Part shown: piece after piece, positions 44,995 to 57,260 of the stretch | How positions within the stretch are numbered: position 1 is the first letter of the stretch | How the letters are laid out: every line of letters begins with the position of its first letter | DNA from: Lycorma delicatula | Taxonomy: Eukaryota; Arthropoda; Insecta; Hemiptera; Fulgoridae | Reading direction: 5' to 3' | Length of the DNA: 64,000 nucleotides | Assembly: GCF_047948215.1 (NCBI RefSeq) | Contig: NC_134465.1 | Span: forward strand, 17,442,022 to 17,506,021 | Position numbers and translations under genes: made by a program | The notes under the pieces: model-generated | Seen by the model: only the letters and a program-made list of their open reading frames with translations | What the model was told of the DNA's origin: nothing | Databases searched by the model: none

Positions 44995-45860
44995 GGAACG
45001 ACGGTATGCGGGCCGAATCCGGCCCCCGGCTCTTTTTGTACGGCCCGCGAGCTAAGAATGATTTTATATTTTCGAATTTTTTAATATTTCAAAGTACACG
45101 TTATAACGGCTGATAGGCGAATTGCGAAATTGCGAGAAAGACTGCACGTGGCGTCTCTGTAGATTCTCATTCGTATATTGATATTGCTTGGTGGTCGCCG
45201 CGCAGTCTCACTTCCGATTACGCAGGTTTAAACTACCACGGGAATCTACATGTCGTTGATGCTGTTCAGCTCGTCCTCTTCTATTGTTAATCTGTAATTA
45301 TTTGGTGTATCGTATATCATTCTCGTTTCGTGATCGGTGAATATCGAAATCCAATATATCACTCTCAAAGACAGAAAAGAAAAATAGACTTCGAATGTTC
45401 TTTAAAGCGGATTAGTGTGTTATCAAATCAGATGACAAAGCATTGTGTAATAATGTCGCTTTAGCTAAAAGAGTACGATAGCCATACTAAGCGTTCGATA
45501 CAACAGGGGAAAAATGATCAGAAAGATTGGAAAGTTTAAAACGGAATATTTTTTCTCGACGCAATTTTTTTATAAAAATGTAAATAAGGCTTCAACTAAA
45601 GTAAATTTACCCAAAGAAGACAAGACGTTTACTGAAGGCGACTTAATTTAATCGTGTTTGATTGTCGCAACTAAGGAAATGTGTCCACAGCGATTTGATT
45701 TGTTTAAATCAGCTTTTTACCGAGAATAGATACTCAAAGAGTCGAAGAGACCGGGTCAAGTATCAACAGTCAAGTACAAGGGATATCTCTAAAGTAATGG
45801 CCGCTGGGAAATTTCTCTCCTTTTTATGTAACCTGTGTCGTTTACGGCCACGCTAGTATT
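44995..45860 (+). pseudogene. hAT element 5' part with GTF2IRD2-like transposase N-terminus
   Basis: The terminus-like CGGGCCGAATCCGGCCCCCG (about 45010) resembles many hAT ends. From about 45380 a degenerate frame reads SDDKALCNNVALAKEYDSHT, as in the zinc-finger region of GTF2IRD2-like hAT transposases. It continues FTEGDL (about 45630-45650) and ...CPQRFDLFKSAFYRE (about 45680-45725). Stops and a missing zinc-finger residue make it inactive. Family C follows directly. Confidence 0.7.
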
Positions 45861-46019
45861 GTACACACAGCATTGTTGTCTGTAAGTTGTAGCGTTGTAC
45901 TTTCTTTGATCGCATGCGAGTTATTATGTTATAAAATGAATAGGAAAATCGATGTTGCCGCCGACTGTGAAATACATGGAATAATATATTTTTTAAACCA
46001 CCAAAAAGTTAAAAATAAA

Positions 46020-46470
46020 GGAAATGAAGTCGGATTCGAACCGATGTGCCTTCCCTTGTACGATCAAAATATTTCATTAATTAACGTTTTATTTGGATAT
46101 AACTCAGGAACCGATGAAAATAAGTACCGCTTACGTGATATATCGTTGAAAAGCTCTCAACGAGGGCTGATTACTGCGGTTAAGAAAAAGTCCAAAATCC
46201 AAATTTGTTTGGATTTTGGGCTTTTCTGAACACTTTTGGTTCGGTTGATTGCTATGAAAAGGGAAGGTGCACAACTAGACGTTACAAAAGTCCTAAATCC
46301 AAAATTTCAACATCCTACGGCTAATCGTTTTTGAGTTATGCGAGATACATACGTACAGACGTCACGCCCAAACTAGTCAAAATGGATATTTCCGTTGAAA
46401 TCTGAAAACTTAAATTTTCGCGATCATAATATTTCCTTTACTTAGTACAAGGAAGTAAAAAGGAGATCCA
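46020..46470 (-). repeat. Family C, minus-strand copy
   Basis: Begins at the tRNA-like GAAGTCGGATTCGAACCGAT and ends at TACAAGGAAGTAAAAAGG. Mirror image of 13645-14080. Confidence 0.8.
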
Positions 46471-47863
46471 GTAAGCCCGATTTAAGAGTTTAAATAATTG
46501 TTTGAACATTTTATAATTTCTGATACTTTATCTGTATTTCAAATCGTGCCTGTTGTTAGAAATATTATAGAGATAACTGGTGAGGAAGGAAGTCGGTCAA
46601 ATAAGACCCAAACTTTCCCCCCTCACTTCAGAACCAATCATTACAAAATTTTATTTGTAGCTTTCTTATGACCTACGGAAAAACCTCACCAATCTCACTA
46701 TTACAAATATATATATTAAATATATCTTACGTAAAGAAAATCACAATAATAGATCGCCTAGAACTTCTCTTACTAAATCTAATGTCATTGTCTATTTCGA
46801 TTTTCTCAAACAATTGTTATGTGTTTTAATAAATTTTATGTCATCATTGTCTTCTGTGACGACCACCCGCAAGAATTTATTCTCACGCGAGCAAAGTATC
46901 TATTGTAAATTTTTACGTACTGAACTTAAAACTTTCATCAGGATAATCCGTACACACGATCGGTATATATTCGACTTTCAATTTGGTTTTAATATTTTCA
47001 TAACGCCTGGTCGGCGTGGTCACAGACAGGAAGAAGGCTACTAAAATTTACGATCGTAGACAACATGAAACGACATTTTGAATCTATGCCCGAGCGTTTT
47101 CAAAGACAGCTCGGCTGAAAATCGAGTTTAACCTTCAAGAAGTATTCTAGGTCTCAAATTAACTTTTACTACCCTGAAAAAATACTACCCCGTAAAAAAA
47201 TTTACGTTTACTACCCTGAAATTGAAATGTAAATTTGAAAAATATTCAAATAGGTAACACGATCGATGCGGTTTTTGAACATCTTCAATATACTATTAAT
47301 TTCATTAAAAATTTGACTTGAAGTTTATCGTTTATCCAAACATTTTATTTTACCTTTAAGTTGTGAATAGCGATAACTGTGGGAGCAACACCCCTACACC
47401 TAATTACTAAAAAACTATTTCCAGTTTTTGAAATTCTATACGCATATAGCGCAAGCGAAGCCGCAACGGAGCATGTTAGTCTAATATAATTTTGATGATA
47501 AAAACATCATTTAATCGAGGGAAGCTTTTTAACTGGAACCAAAAACTTTGACTCGACATTTTTTTCCTCGATTATACTTATAATACTGCATAATTCATAA
47601 AGTAAAAATATCACTTGATCAAAAGGATCGACCGATAGATCTTTGCAAATACGCTCTAAATATTGCATAATTAAGTCATTAATAATTAAAAATCCTATAA
47701 CGTATTTGAAATAAAAATATGTCAAAGGCACAGCCGGAAAAATTATGTAACGCTTCGCCGACTCGTCATATTATTGCGTACTGTGTAACATTGGTATTTC
47801 CTTATTCAACTTGAACTGGATAGAGAAATATTTTCTACATAATGAGAAAAAAATGTTTACCTT
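46471..47863. other. AT-rich stretch, no gene seen
   Basis: An end-like motif GCGCAAGCGAAGCCGCAACG (about 47449-47468) matches the family B end near 25120. Otherwise unrecognised. Confidence 0.4.
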
Positions 47864-47876
47864 ATCATAATGAGAA

Positions 47877-48686
47877 AAGAAGATCAAGATAATGAGAAGG
47901 GAAAATCCTTGTATAAGTTTATACAGGATTTGGGGGAATAGTATGCCTCGAGCTCGATTTAAGGGCAACGGTGTCCGGGTGCTCACCAACCACGCTAATT
48001 TGAACCGATCAATATCTGTTTCAGTTCCGCCTGGCAGCCGATATGCTGTGCGTCCGCGGGGAGGTCCAGTCAAATGAACACCTGATGTTTGACTGATGTT
48101 TGGGAACCAGAGACCGGGCCAACCTGGAACTCAGAGGTCAAGCGGAAAATTGGCCACTCGTAAGCGGCGAGTCGATGTGGCGAAAGCCGCATTGTCGGAC
48201 CGTGTGGGAGTTCCTAGATGCGATTGCTTTGTTCAACCGGCATCCGTAGTTTGCTTAAGGGAAAGACTCTTACCGCATTGCCGTGGGAAGCTAACCCTGA
48301 GTACGGCTGATCACCGGCCAATTATTATGGCTCTAAGCGCTAAAAAGTGGTGGACAGGTACTTGCTGGCATTTAGCGACCTAAGTGTGGCAGCGAATTAC
48401 TGCCTAGACAAAATACATTTTATTACGGATGTCATATATATTTTAAGGGTTGACAGGGTGCGCCTTCCCATTTTAGCAAATATATGACAAGTGAACGGTT
48501 GGGACACGTAAGCCGATGGTGCACGACACCACGCTTATTCCGCTCATGCTGTTAGATAAGCTCTAGATGTTAGGATACTGGTCGCTAAACTGTTTCGCGG
48601 CTCAGTAGCCGTTTGTGGCACAGACATTCGGTCTTATGCTTTAGGGTGAACGAATGGGGTGGTGGCGGGAGAATACAAAAAAAAAA
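47877..48686 (+). mobile_element. 5'-truncated R1-like LINE tail with 13-bp TSD
   Basis: An 810-bp GC-rich insertion ending in A11. It is flanked by ATCATAATGAGAA at 47864-47876 and 48687-48699 (perfect). Degenerate frames encode the end of a LINE polyprotein: KGKSLYKFIQDLGE near 47900, then CVRGEVQSNEHLMFDC (about 48043-48090), with the Cys-Cys-His-Cys spacing common after the reverse transcriptase in R1-type LINEs. NWPLVSGESMW and CRTVWEFLDAIALFNRH (about 48198-48250) follow. The rest is 3' UTR. Several stops show it is dead. R1-like assignment is by motif recall. Confidence 0.85.
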
Positions 48687-48699
48687 ATCATAATGAGAA

Positions 48700-49190
48700 T
48701 TAAAATAGAATAGGTAGTATTATCGTACATTGTATTTTAATAGTTTGTTTTTTTATTTTAAATTGTAAACAAGATTATTTTAGCGTAAAATGAATCGAGT
48801 ATTAGAAAAATCAAACCCGTACATTTCTTCTGTTTTAGTTTGTTACGTTTTTTCGAAATTAGTTACCAAAAATTTATTTTTTATTTATAGAATAATATTA
48901 TTTTATTTTCACAATTTTTTTTATTATTTATATTTATTATTTTTTTGTTCGGTCAAAACGTATTTTTTAATATATACTAGAAAAAAGGCAGGCCAGTGAC
49001 CGGCCTTTGTTACACGGTTTGTGTTTCATTAAACATGATCTTGCTAAGTATTTTTCCCGACTATAATTAAAACGTTCGTGAATTTAATGTACTAACAACA
49101 ACAAAATCTTTTACAACTAAAAGCTTCAAAATCCTAAACGCTATGAGCTCTTATATCCAAACACAAATATAATTTAAAATATCGTTCGAC
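48700..49190. other. AT-rich stretch, no gene seen
   Basis: A 69-codon frame at 48790-48999 is Phe/Leu/Tyr-rich and reflects T-rich composition. Confidence 0.4.
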
Positions 49191-49194
49191 AGTG

Positions 49195-49290
49195 CTCAAT
49201 AATCATTCGTATAAAGCAGTATAAATTGTTCGAACGAATGAATCGTTCGATAAGGATAAATCGTTCGAACGAATTAATCGTTTGTACGCT
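49195..49290. repeat. Cluster of TTCGAACGA palindromic motifs
   Basis: GTTCGAACGAAT occurs at about 49229-49240 and 49263-49274, with partial ATTCGT, ATCGTTCGAT and ATCGTTTGTAC between and after. Spacing of the full motifs is about 34 bp. Confidence 0.8.
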
Positions 49291-49889
49291 GCACGCAGCC
49301 ACTCGGCGAACCATGTGGTCCGTTCTGCGCCAATAGCGGCTAAATTAAAAATGTGAGCGCATGCATCAAACAAACAAACCCACGCACCATCCTTTTTTAT
49401 GGGAAAAACAAATTAAATTGTACGCTTTAAATATCCTATAAATAATGTGTTTTTATTCGTGGAGTCAATTTTGAAAACATTTTACTCTCCCCGCAAATAT
49501 AGCCAGAATTAAAAGAGAAAGTATGATCGTATCAAAAATGAGGTATCGGGTGTTTTTGCAAATATTTACCTGTTACGGTTCAATTAGTTCATCTAGACAA
49601 AAAATCTGACTCAAATATTACTATATATGGGAAATTAACATTTTTTTTTAATAAATCGTTAAGGGGGTAAGGGTTATCGCGAAAAAAATCATTTTGATTT
49701 TCTTCTGAAGTATTTTAGAGAAAACTTTAATAAGACAAATTTTTATTACCTGCAATATATAAAACAAAAAACAATTCAAAAAATTATCCTCCACTTCTTA
49801 AAATTGAAATAAATGTTTTTTATTTATTCCTGTACCCCCCTTGGCTTTAAATACTTTTCAAAATTTTTCTCCAGGTTTATGCTACATAT
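49291..49889. other. AT-rich stretch, no gene seen
   Basis: Some text resembles family B; no coding signal. Confidence 0.35.
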
Positions 49890-50580
49890 ATACAGCTATC
49901 ATCCTGACCCCCGTAGGGGAAGACACCTACTTGTGCCGATTCCGGTCGCCACGTCACCCCTCCCATGCTAGCCCTGATGGGCTTTAATGGAGATGGTCTT
50001 TTTGACCCTCTAACTGATTACTATTAAAGTCATCAGCCAGGCCTCAGTCGGGATGCCGCCGATGTAAATGCCCGGTAGACATTTACATCAGCGACTTATT
50101 TCTTAGCCTTTGGCTAGGCTGCAGGCTTTATTCGGACATCTTCTCTTTTCTGCCTTCCTTTGTTGCTCTCAGAATATAGCTAACACACTACTGGCTAACC
50201 GAGTTCGCGGAAACGCGAACCTGCGACTATTCCAATACTTTAATTAAAGCTTAGAATGACCGTAAATGTCATAAATTTATAGTACGAGTCTAAATTTCAA
50301 CTCAAACTCATACCACACAAAATGTGTCGATCGTAACAGTGACAATCTTGTCCTACAATTCAATTTCCTCAAAGTCCTCTTGATTCACTTAAAAATCAAC
50401 AAAGTGATTAAAAAATTGAATAAGCCTTTAATGAAAACAAACACTATCTCTGGTCCGCTTTCGGGAGCGAGGTCAATGCCTACACCCTCCCACACCGTAG
50501 CTCCATCACAAAGTTCTCCACATATCCATTGTTATCCTAACAGTGAACATCTCAACTTACCGGGACTGAGATATTGTTGA
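49890..50580 (-). mobile_element. LINE tail, family G, copy 2
   Basis: On the minus strand: conserved frame ICGELCDGATVWEGVGIDLA then PESG, a stop, and about 600 bp of non-coding tail. The tail ends AGGTGTCTTCCCCTACGGGG (about 49905-49925) and contains an ACATTTACATC/GATGTAAATGT hairpin (about 50065-50095). Same family as 9960-10560 and 60900-61650. The bulk of the element is missing. Confidence 0.75.
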
Positions 50581-50624
50581 TAGCTAGTTAACAATTTTTA
50601 TTAAATTATGAATTCTGGACCTTC

Positions 50625-50834
50625 CTTTCTTTCTTTTTTCTGTTTAGCCTTCGGTAATTACCGTTCAGAATACTTCAGAGAATGAATGAGGATGATATGT
50701 ACTACTTGGAAAGGAGGTGTAGTCTTGTACAGTCTTTAAGTCGACCGTTCCTGAGATGTGTGGTTAGTTGAAACCCGACCGCCAAAAAACATCGGTATCC
50801 ACGATCTAGTATTCAAATCCGTGTAAAAATAACT
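50625..50834 (-). mobile_element. SINE family E, head missing
   Basis: Tail and body only; stops at AAAAATAACTGAC, before the tRNA-like head. Confidence 0.85.
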
Positions 50835-51339
50835 GACATTAGTAGTAATTTTGAGTAGTATCTAGCTTATTTTTCTAGCTAATCGCCAAAACGATTGAGG
50901 CATTTGTCATTTGTGATACCACCTTTCCGATGCCCTCTTCAAAGAAGTGTGCTGCCAGTGAGGTAAGGTATGTCTTGACAGCCGCCTGAAGTTTTTCATT
51001 GGTAGCGAAGTGTTGTCTGCCCAACCATGCCTTCAATTCTTGAGAGGTGAAAATCGCTAGATGCTGTGTCTGGAATATGCAGTGGATAGCCGAAAAGTGC
51101 GATGCTTTTCTTCAATTGATCGTTTTCTGTTCATACTTGTGCATTGTTTCAATAAATTGTCAATTGAACAATAAACAAAGAACATTATTTTTTTTTAAAT
51201 CAGATGAAAATTATGTGCAAACTAAACTAAAACACAGCATTCATTCACTGATCGCTAACGAATAGCCACGACTCTATTGGCATTTCTTGACTCATTGTCA
51301 TATGCAAAGTATAAATGTTATAAGTATTTTTTTTTAACT
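50835..51339. other. Stretch with a possible transposase trace
   Basis: 50870-51060 has mixed composition (CGATTGAGGCATTTGTCATT, GTGTGCTGCCAGTGAGGTAA) and may be an old transposase piece. I could not place it in a family. Confidence 0.3.
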
Positions 51340-51480
51340 GGGACCACCGTTAGGTACTGCTTCAGAGGATGAGATGAATGTTTTGTAGCGTGTGAAAATG
51401 CCATGCTTTACCGGGATTTGAACCAGGGACCTCCTGATAAAATGCTGAGACGCTATCACTTGTGCCACGAAGGCCGGCAA
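51340..51480 (-). mobile_element. SINE family D
   Basis: Minus strand: tRNA-like head (GTGGCACAAGTGATAGCG; B box GGTTCAAATCCC), GGCATTTTCACACGC, and the tail CATCCTCTGAAGCAGTACC. Confidence 0.85.
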
Positions 51481-51489
51481 CTGTTCTAA

Positions 51490-51752
51490 TTTTTTTTCTG
51501 TTTAGCCTCCGGAAACACCGTCAAATATTACATCATAGGATGATATGCATGATAGTAAATGAAGTATAGTCTTGTACAGTCTCAGTTAGACAATTCCTGA
51601 GATGTCTTGTTAATTGAAACCCAACATCGGTATCCACGATCTAGTATTCAAATTTGTATAAAAGTAACTGCCTTTACTACGATTTGAACAGAACTCTCGA
51701 CTTCGAAATCAGTTGATTTGCAAAGATGCATTCACCAACCCGTTGGGTTAAT
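51490..51752 (-). mobile_element. SINE family E
   Basis: Complete from AACCCAACGGGTTGGTGAA (minus strand) to the T-rich right end. The flanks CTGTTCTAA (51481-51489) and TTGTTCTAA (51753-51761) are a probable TSD. Confidence 0.88.
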
Positions 51753-51767
51753 TGTTCTAAGATTATT

Positions 51768-52056
51768 TTTTTTGTTTTCCTATTTAGCCTCCGGGAATTA
51801 CCGTTCAGGTATTACTTCAGAGGATGATATGTATGAGTGTAAATGAAGTGTAGTTTTGTACAGCCTCAGTTCGACCACTCCTGAGATATGTGGTTAATTG
51901 AAATCTAACCACCAAAGAACACCGGTATCCACGATCTAATATTCAAATCCGTGTAAAAATAACTGATTTCACTAGGACTTGAAAGCTGGAACTCTCGACT
52001 TCCAAATCAGCTGATCTGGGAAGACGCGTTCACCACTAGACCGACCCGGTGGGTTG
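51768..52056 (-). mobile_element. SINE family E
   Basis: Complete copy in the same orientation, directly next to the previous one. The head reads GGGTCGGTCTAGTGGTGAAC on the minus strand, a good A-box region. TSD not clear. Confidence 0.88.
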
Positions 52057-53687
52057 GATTCCGGACCTAAATTGCGTGAAAGATTTTCTAATTTTCTTTT
52101 TCTTATTTTAGCCTTTATCAAAGGAGGGTGTTAGATTTAGAGATAACTTTACTTAAGAAGGTTAAGAAACTTAACCTTTATAATTCGAATATTTTTAGAA
52201 AAATATTTCTTCAAATTTATTCTCCACCTCTAAAAAATGTATATTATGTTTTTTTTTGGCTCTAACTCTTTCAATTTTTATTTTAATAGCCGGGAAAGTC
52301 GTATTTTTTTATCTAATTATTTTTTTCTAATATATATATATATTTTTTTTAATTCATATTTACAACAACGAAATTAAGTAAATTTTGGTTGCCATTTATT
52401 TGCATACTTTCATTCTTTTTTGTGTATTACTTTTTTACAAATCTTCAATTACATTTTTTTTTTTACATACATATTTTGATTATTTAGTACATATAAATAA
52501 ATTTTTAAATAATTTTATAAAATTTAAGGTAGTCAAATTGAATATTCAGTCCCTTTTATTTGATTTTGGCGCAATAATTCTCAATTTCATAGACCTTTGA
52601 TTTCACGTTTCAATACGGTGTAATTTAAAATAATTTTACGAATATACTGTGTAAATTACCGATTAATTTTATACGCTAAGTAATCTCTTTCAAAGTTCAC
52701 CGAAGAACGAACGAATAAACAATTTTAAATTAGGCTAAGACCGGTTAGTAACTTGCCTTGCACGGTAGAATGCAGTATTCGTACTGCAATATTGAAGCCT
52801 CTATTTTATATATATTTATATAACAGTTAGAGCTATAAACCTGTTAGAAGGTTTACACGACTGTTCTGTCACATTCTGCATAAGTGTACAATATATGTTA
52901 TTAATAATATGGTTTGCGGGTTGCATTCTAATATTTCAGTCTACCACTTAACTCCCCCTTACCGGTCGTTATTAAAAGCCGACCTCTAGTGATGATCCAT
53001 GCGGTGTGTTTGTGTCTGTGTGTGTGTATGTGTGTATATATATGTATGTATGTGTAGTATATATTTTGTTATAGCATCTGGTTACGTGACATCTGCTTTT
53101 AAAACCATAACAAAGTCGTCGCATCATCCAGAATTCCTGTAGGATCGATTTACTTGTACTCTGTATTATTATCATTATTATGCGGTGATGTTATGATAAT
53201 AATAACAATAATAGTACTACTAATAATAATATACTATTTATGAATAAATCTGATGTTTATTTCAACAAGAGTGTAATAATATATTTATTATATTTTTTTT
53301 TTACAAAGCTATGATGTTGAAAAAAAAAAATTTAAAGAGAAGACTAAATAATATATGCAATCGCTGTGTAGTGGAAACGACAATAAATATGAACTCCATT
53401 AACTAGGATTTTTTTTTTAATTATTAAATTTTCTATTTATTTAATCATCAAAAATGTGGAAAATTTATTTTTTTAGATAATTTTTCATCCGGTGTTTTGG
53501 TTTCCTTAGGTGTCAAAACGTCAAGATCCTGTGAAAACTACGTATGCCCAAATTGGACCGATTATAATACTTTTTCTTCTAAAGCTATGGACGAAAAATA
53601 TATATACACATAAACGGTAATTTAAAATTATCCATTATTACAGCGGGGAGGAAAAAAATTAAGTACTACTGCACAGATGTAAAATTT
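52057..53687. other. AT-rich stretch, no gene seen
   Basis: 52180-52310 partly mirrors 36990-37040 (family B-like text). A (GT)n/(TATG)n region at about 53004-53056. A (TAA)n-like run near 53195-53235. Confidence 0.4.
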
Positions 53688-53850
53688 CTGATCTCCGTGG
53701 CGGAGTAGCAGCGTCTCGGTCTTTGAATCCTGAGGTCTTGGGTCCGAATCCCGGTCAGGGACGGCATTTTTCATGCGCTACAAATTTCCGTTTTCACATT
53801 CCCACGTAAAAGCTTCTGCGATAATTAATTCATCATTCAAAAAAGAAAAA
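53688..53850 (+). mobile_element. SINE family D
   Basis: Head CTCCGTGGCGGAGTAGCAGC, B box GGGTCCGAATCCC, then GGCATTTTTCATGCGCTAC. Not a functional tRNA. Confidence 0.8.
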
Positions 53851-53904
53851 AAATATATATGTATATAATTACGTAATAAATAACTACTAATCGTGTAATA
53901 TAAT

Positions 53905-54110
53905 ATACTAGCTCCTCGTAGCAGCTTTGTCCGCGCTATATGGTTACTTGCGTTTCCCGTAGCGGTCAATCTTTTTATTTTATGTTTTTTAGTCAAGTAA
54001 CCGGAGGCAGGTGCAGCCAGTCACACATACAGTAACGGTGGCAGTGGCTGTGTTGGTTGAGCCACAGCGCTGTATACCTTCGTACTCCTTAAAAAAAATC
54101 GGAATTAAAA
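53905..54110 (-). repeat. Family B end region, inverted
   Basis: Reverse complement of about 24960-25125: ACTAGCTCCTCGTAGCAGCT, TATGGTTACTTGCGTTTCCC and ...GGAGGCAGGTGCAGCCAG. Confidence 0.7.
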
Positions 54111-54189
54111 AAACTCGAAAATGGTTTTTAAGATAATTTAAAAATCTTGACGTATTGGAGCGATTTGGGTTCTCATAAATTGAGCATAG

Positions 54190-54513
54190 GCATACTAATA
54201 TCCTCTTCTAGCAAGATGGGGCTCGCTCCTTGAGGTAAGGGAAAGGGTGGATGAGACATTTCCTGGTAGGTGGATTGGAAGAGATGGTTCAATTCCCTGG
54301 CCACCTAAATCGCCAGACATAAACGTTCCGGAGTTTTTCTTTTGGAGTTATATCAAAGACAGGATGTATACGATAAAATTAGCAAACATCCAGAAGCTGT
54401 CTGAAAACATTCAGAATGCCATTTCAACCATCATACCGGAAATGCTTCAACGAAACATGGTAAGAAATCGCCTATCGGTTGGATATTCTTCGTGTAGGAC
54501 ACATGAAGAATAG
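54190..54513 (+). pseudogene. IS630/mariner-like transposase, C-terminal fragment
   Basis: A degenerate QQDGA region (about 54208-54225) is followed by the open frame ERVDETFPGRWIGRDGSIPW (54241 onward), WPPKSPDINVPEFFFWSYIK, DRMYTIKLANIQKLSENIQN and NRLSVGYSSCRTHEE, stop at 54511-54513. The PPKSPD...FFFW block matches the signature before the last catalytic residue in this family. The N-terminal half is absent. Confidence 0.85.
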
Positions 54514-54784
54514 GGCCATGTGGAAGTGATGAGATGTAATTTGATTTTTTGTTATAACTTGCTAAGACAAGCTTTAATTTAATTTTTGCATCATGTCCAT
54601 ATATGTAGTATTTTGGGAGATTCAGTTAAATACAAATCGGGCATTTCAAATGGGATACTGAATATTATCATTTTTTTAAATATTAACTACGACAGTATAA
54701 ATAAAAGTATTTTGTACGCTTCACCAGTGATATATAGACTTTATATAGAACAGTTGATTAGCATCAAACCAGAGTTTTATCTTT

Positions 54785-54966
54785 GGATTTGAATACTAGA
54801 TCGTGGATACCGGTGTTATTTGGTGGTTGGGTTTCAATTAACCACACATCTCAGGAACGGTCGAACTGAGACTGTACTAGACTACACTTCATTTACACTC
54901 ATACATATCATCCTCTGAAATATCTGAACGGTAATTACCGGAGGCTAAACAGGAAAAAGAAAGAAA
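54785..54966 (+). mobile_element. SINE family E, 5'-truncated, perfect 14-bp TSD
   Basis: Starts inside the body at GGATTTGAATACTAGATCG and ends GGAGGCTAAACAGG plus an A/G-rich tail. AGAGTTTTATCTTT flanks it at 54771-54784 and 54967-54980. This shows the family is copied by LINE-type priming. Confidence 0.93.
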
Positions 54967-54980
54967 AGAGTTTTATCTTT

Positions 54981-56369
54981 AAAATAATTTATTCTTAAGA
55001 AAATTTTTTAAAAATGTAAAAAAAAACTACGCTCAGTAGAAAAAAAAAGCTGAAAATGTACCCAAAAACCCGTTTTCTGGGCTCTAACTCCGGTTCCTGT
55101 GAACAGATTCGCTTGAAAATAAGTAAGGTTTTATTGCCAACTGGTTTCTATCACCCCACCAAATTTTGTCAAAATCGGTTAAGATTTGCGTTCGATAGAG
55201 CGGGCAAAATATCTTATATATATAAACATGACCGAGCACAGTAGCGTTTTCCAAATTCTTTGGAAATCCACTAAAAAGTAAATTTATTTTTAACAGTACC
55301 AAATAAGATATGATAAATCAACGATAAAATTAAATAAAGAAAAACAATTTGGATAAAAAAATGATAAAAGATAAAGGGGAGAAAACTTGTTGCAACATAA
55401 GAACTGAAGAATGACACCATCTCTAAGCTATATATACGTGCACGCTGCGCACACACACCTATGCTTTGTATTATAGTAGAAAAAATATGAGATGATTTTA
55501 GCTGAGATACTGAAACCTTTAAAGTTTATTACCGCTAATTTTTATGTAATTTTATATCGTAATAAAATATCATGTTACTTACAACCTATTGAATAAAGAG
55601 CAGAAGATATGTCATATGTTACTACGGTTCTGATAAATTAGATTTTACCTGTTAACAGTGGCATTACATATTTTATTGCATCAAAACTTTATTAGCTGTT
55701 ACATATTTTATCGATCTCTGGGTAAGATTGTTTACGTAAAAATTAATCGATAAATATCTTAAAAAATTGCATCCTAGAAAAGAAAATTTATTAAACCTAA
55801 TTAAATAATTTTTTCATTAATTTTTATTTACGATTAAATTTAAGTACTTTGTAAATATTATGCTTTTTCAGAACGAATTTAGAAATTAAAAAATAAATAA
55901 CTAAAAATTTTATTTAAATTTAAAAATTATAGCTGTTAATTAATCTGACTTTAATTTTTAATTAATTTGAACTTTTGTCAGAATCAACTTCTCTGAAAAT
56001 ATTTAATTGTAAAATTTTATTTATTTACTGATGATTTAACGAATACGTAAAACCAAAGAAAAATAATATATCGGGGCAATAGGTTTTTTGTTTTAGAATA
56101 ATTTTCTGTTTTAGAATAATACTCTAAACACAGTTACGAGACCAGTTTTAATCAATTTTTCAGGTTAATAACCATATGAAATCGTTAAATTTAACTCGTA
56201 ATTTCAGTAAATAATAAAAGTAACTGTTAGATAATAAAAATATTATTTTGCGACATATATAAAACGTGTAATTTAAAATAAATTAAATTTATTATTTTCC
56301 TAAACTATTTATCACAATAAAATTTCATTTATTTATTAATAATATTTTCATTATAAAGGTTTTTTATTA
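54981..56369. other. AT-rich stretch, no gene seen
   Basis: 55060-55260 holds an unclassified block (CTGGGCTCTAACTCCGGTTC ... AAAATCGGTTAAGATTTGCG). No gene. Confidence 0.4.
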
Positions 56370-56850
56370 TATATCCTACCCTATTAAAGGGGATTTGTAC
56401 GAGTGTCCGTTCACCCCTTAGCTTAGTACCGGAATGTACCGATCACTAGCGAAAAAATCCCGATTAATTAGTACATGTCTCGCGGTGGTCAGGTGTGTAC
56501 TAGTTATATTATTATATATCGATATATCGCGAAATATATATTAATAATATATTTTTTATTTATTTGATTGTTTTCCTTCATAAAATAACGAACTATAATC
56601 AAAAAGTAGGCACCGGAATATATCGATCGCTAGCGGAAAATACCGATTCGTTAGTATCAATTTCTAGAGTTAAATTTCCAATTTAACTTTCGTTTTATCA
56701 ATATTCATCATTCGAAAAAAAAATTTTTTTGCACAAGAGGTAATCAATTTTGGACATATAATAATCCCATTCCGAGACGCGGCCCGCCCGGAGAGCCTAG
56801 TTGCGGAGGACGTGCCCACGGCACGCCACTGCAGCTAGAATTTCTATAAA
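56370..56850. repeat. Unclassified repeat with duplicated ~45-bp block
   Basis: TACCGGAATGTACCGATCAC... (about 56427) and CACCGGAATATATCGATCGC... (about 56610) are diverged copies containing CTAGCG(A/G)AAA and CGATT(A/C)(A/G)TTAGTA. ATCCTACCCTA(T/C)TAAA at 56373 recurs at about 59451. Confidence 0.55.
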
Positions 56851-56929
56851 GCTCTGCTGCAAGAAAGTACGGTAATCAGTAAAAAATAGGGTATGGATTT
56901 AATTGCTTTTCTCAACGTTTCACGATCCA

Positions 56930-57260
56930 GGGACCTCAAAAAACAAAAAAAGTAGCGGTGGAATGTTCATATATAGTACGTATATACGTGTGTTGACGTG
57001 TTAAAAGCTTAATAACTTTTGACTGGATAAATTAACTTTAATAAAAATTTATACAGAGACTCGTGTATATGAGGAAATTTGTTCGTAAAATTTTGGGATC
57101 GATATCACAAGGGTGTGAGGGTTTTTTGGGGGTCAATTTTCTCAAAACTTGGCAAACAAAACAGCTCTTTATATTAAGCTCATTACATGCGTGCATGCTT
57201 ATCTTGCCATCTTAAAAAAAAACCTGCCTCAAAATTCCCAATTCCCCAAAAATCGGAGCA
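56930..57260 (+). repeat. Family B, partial copy
   Basis: Matches 23380-23660: GGGACCTCAAAAAACA, CTTTTGACTGGATAAAT, CTCGTGTATATGAGGAAATT and CAATTTTCTCAAAACTTGGC. Confidence 0.75.

Noticed and set aside
48096..48383. 95-codon frame with ATG in the R1-like tail
   Set aside because: It lies in the wrong frame; the LINE C-terminal motif is in another frame with stops.
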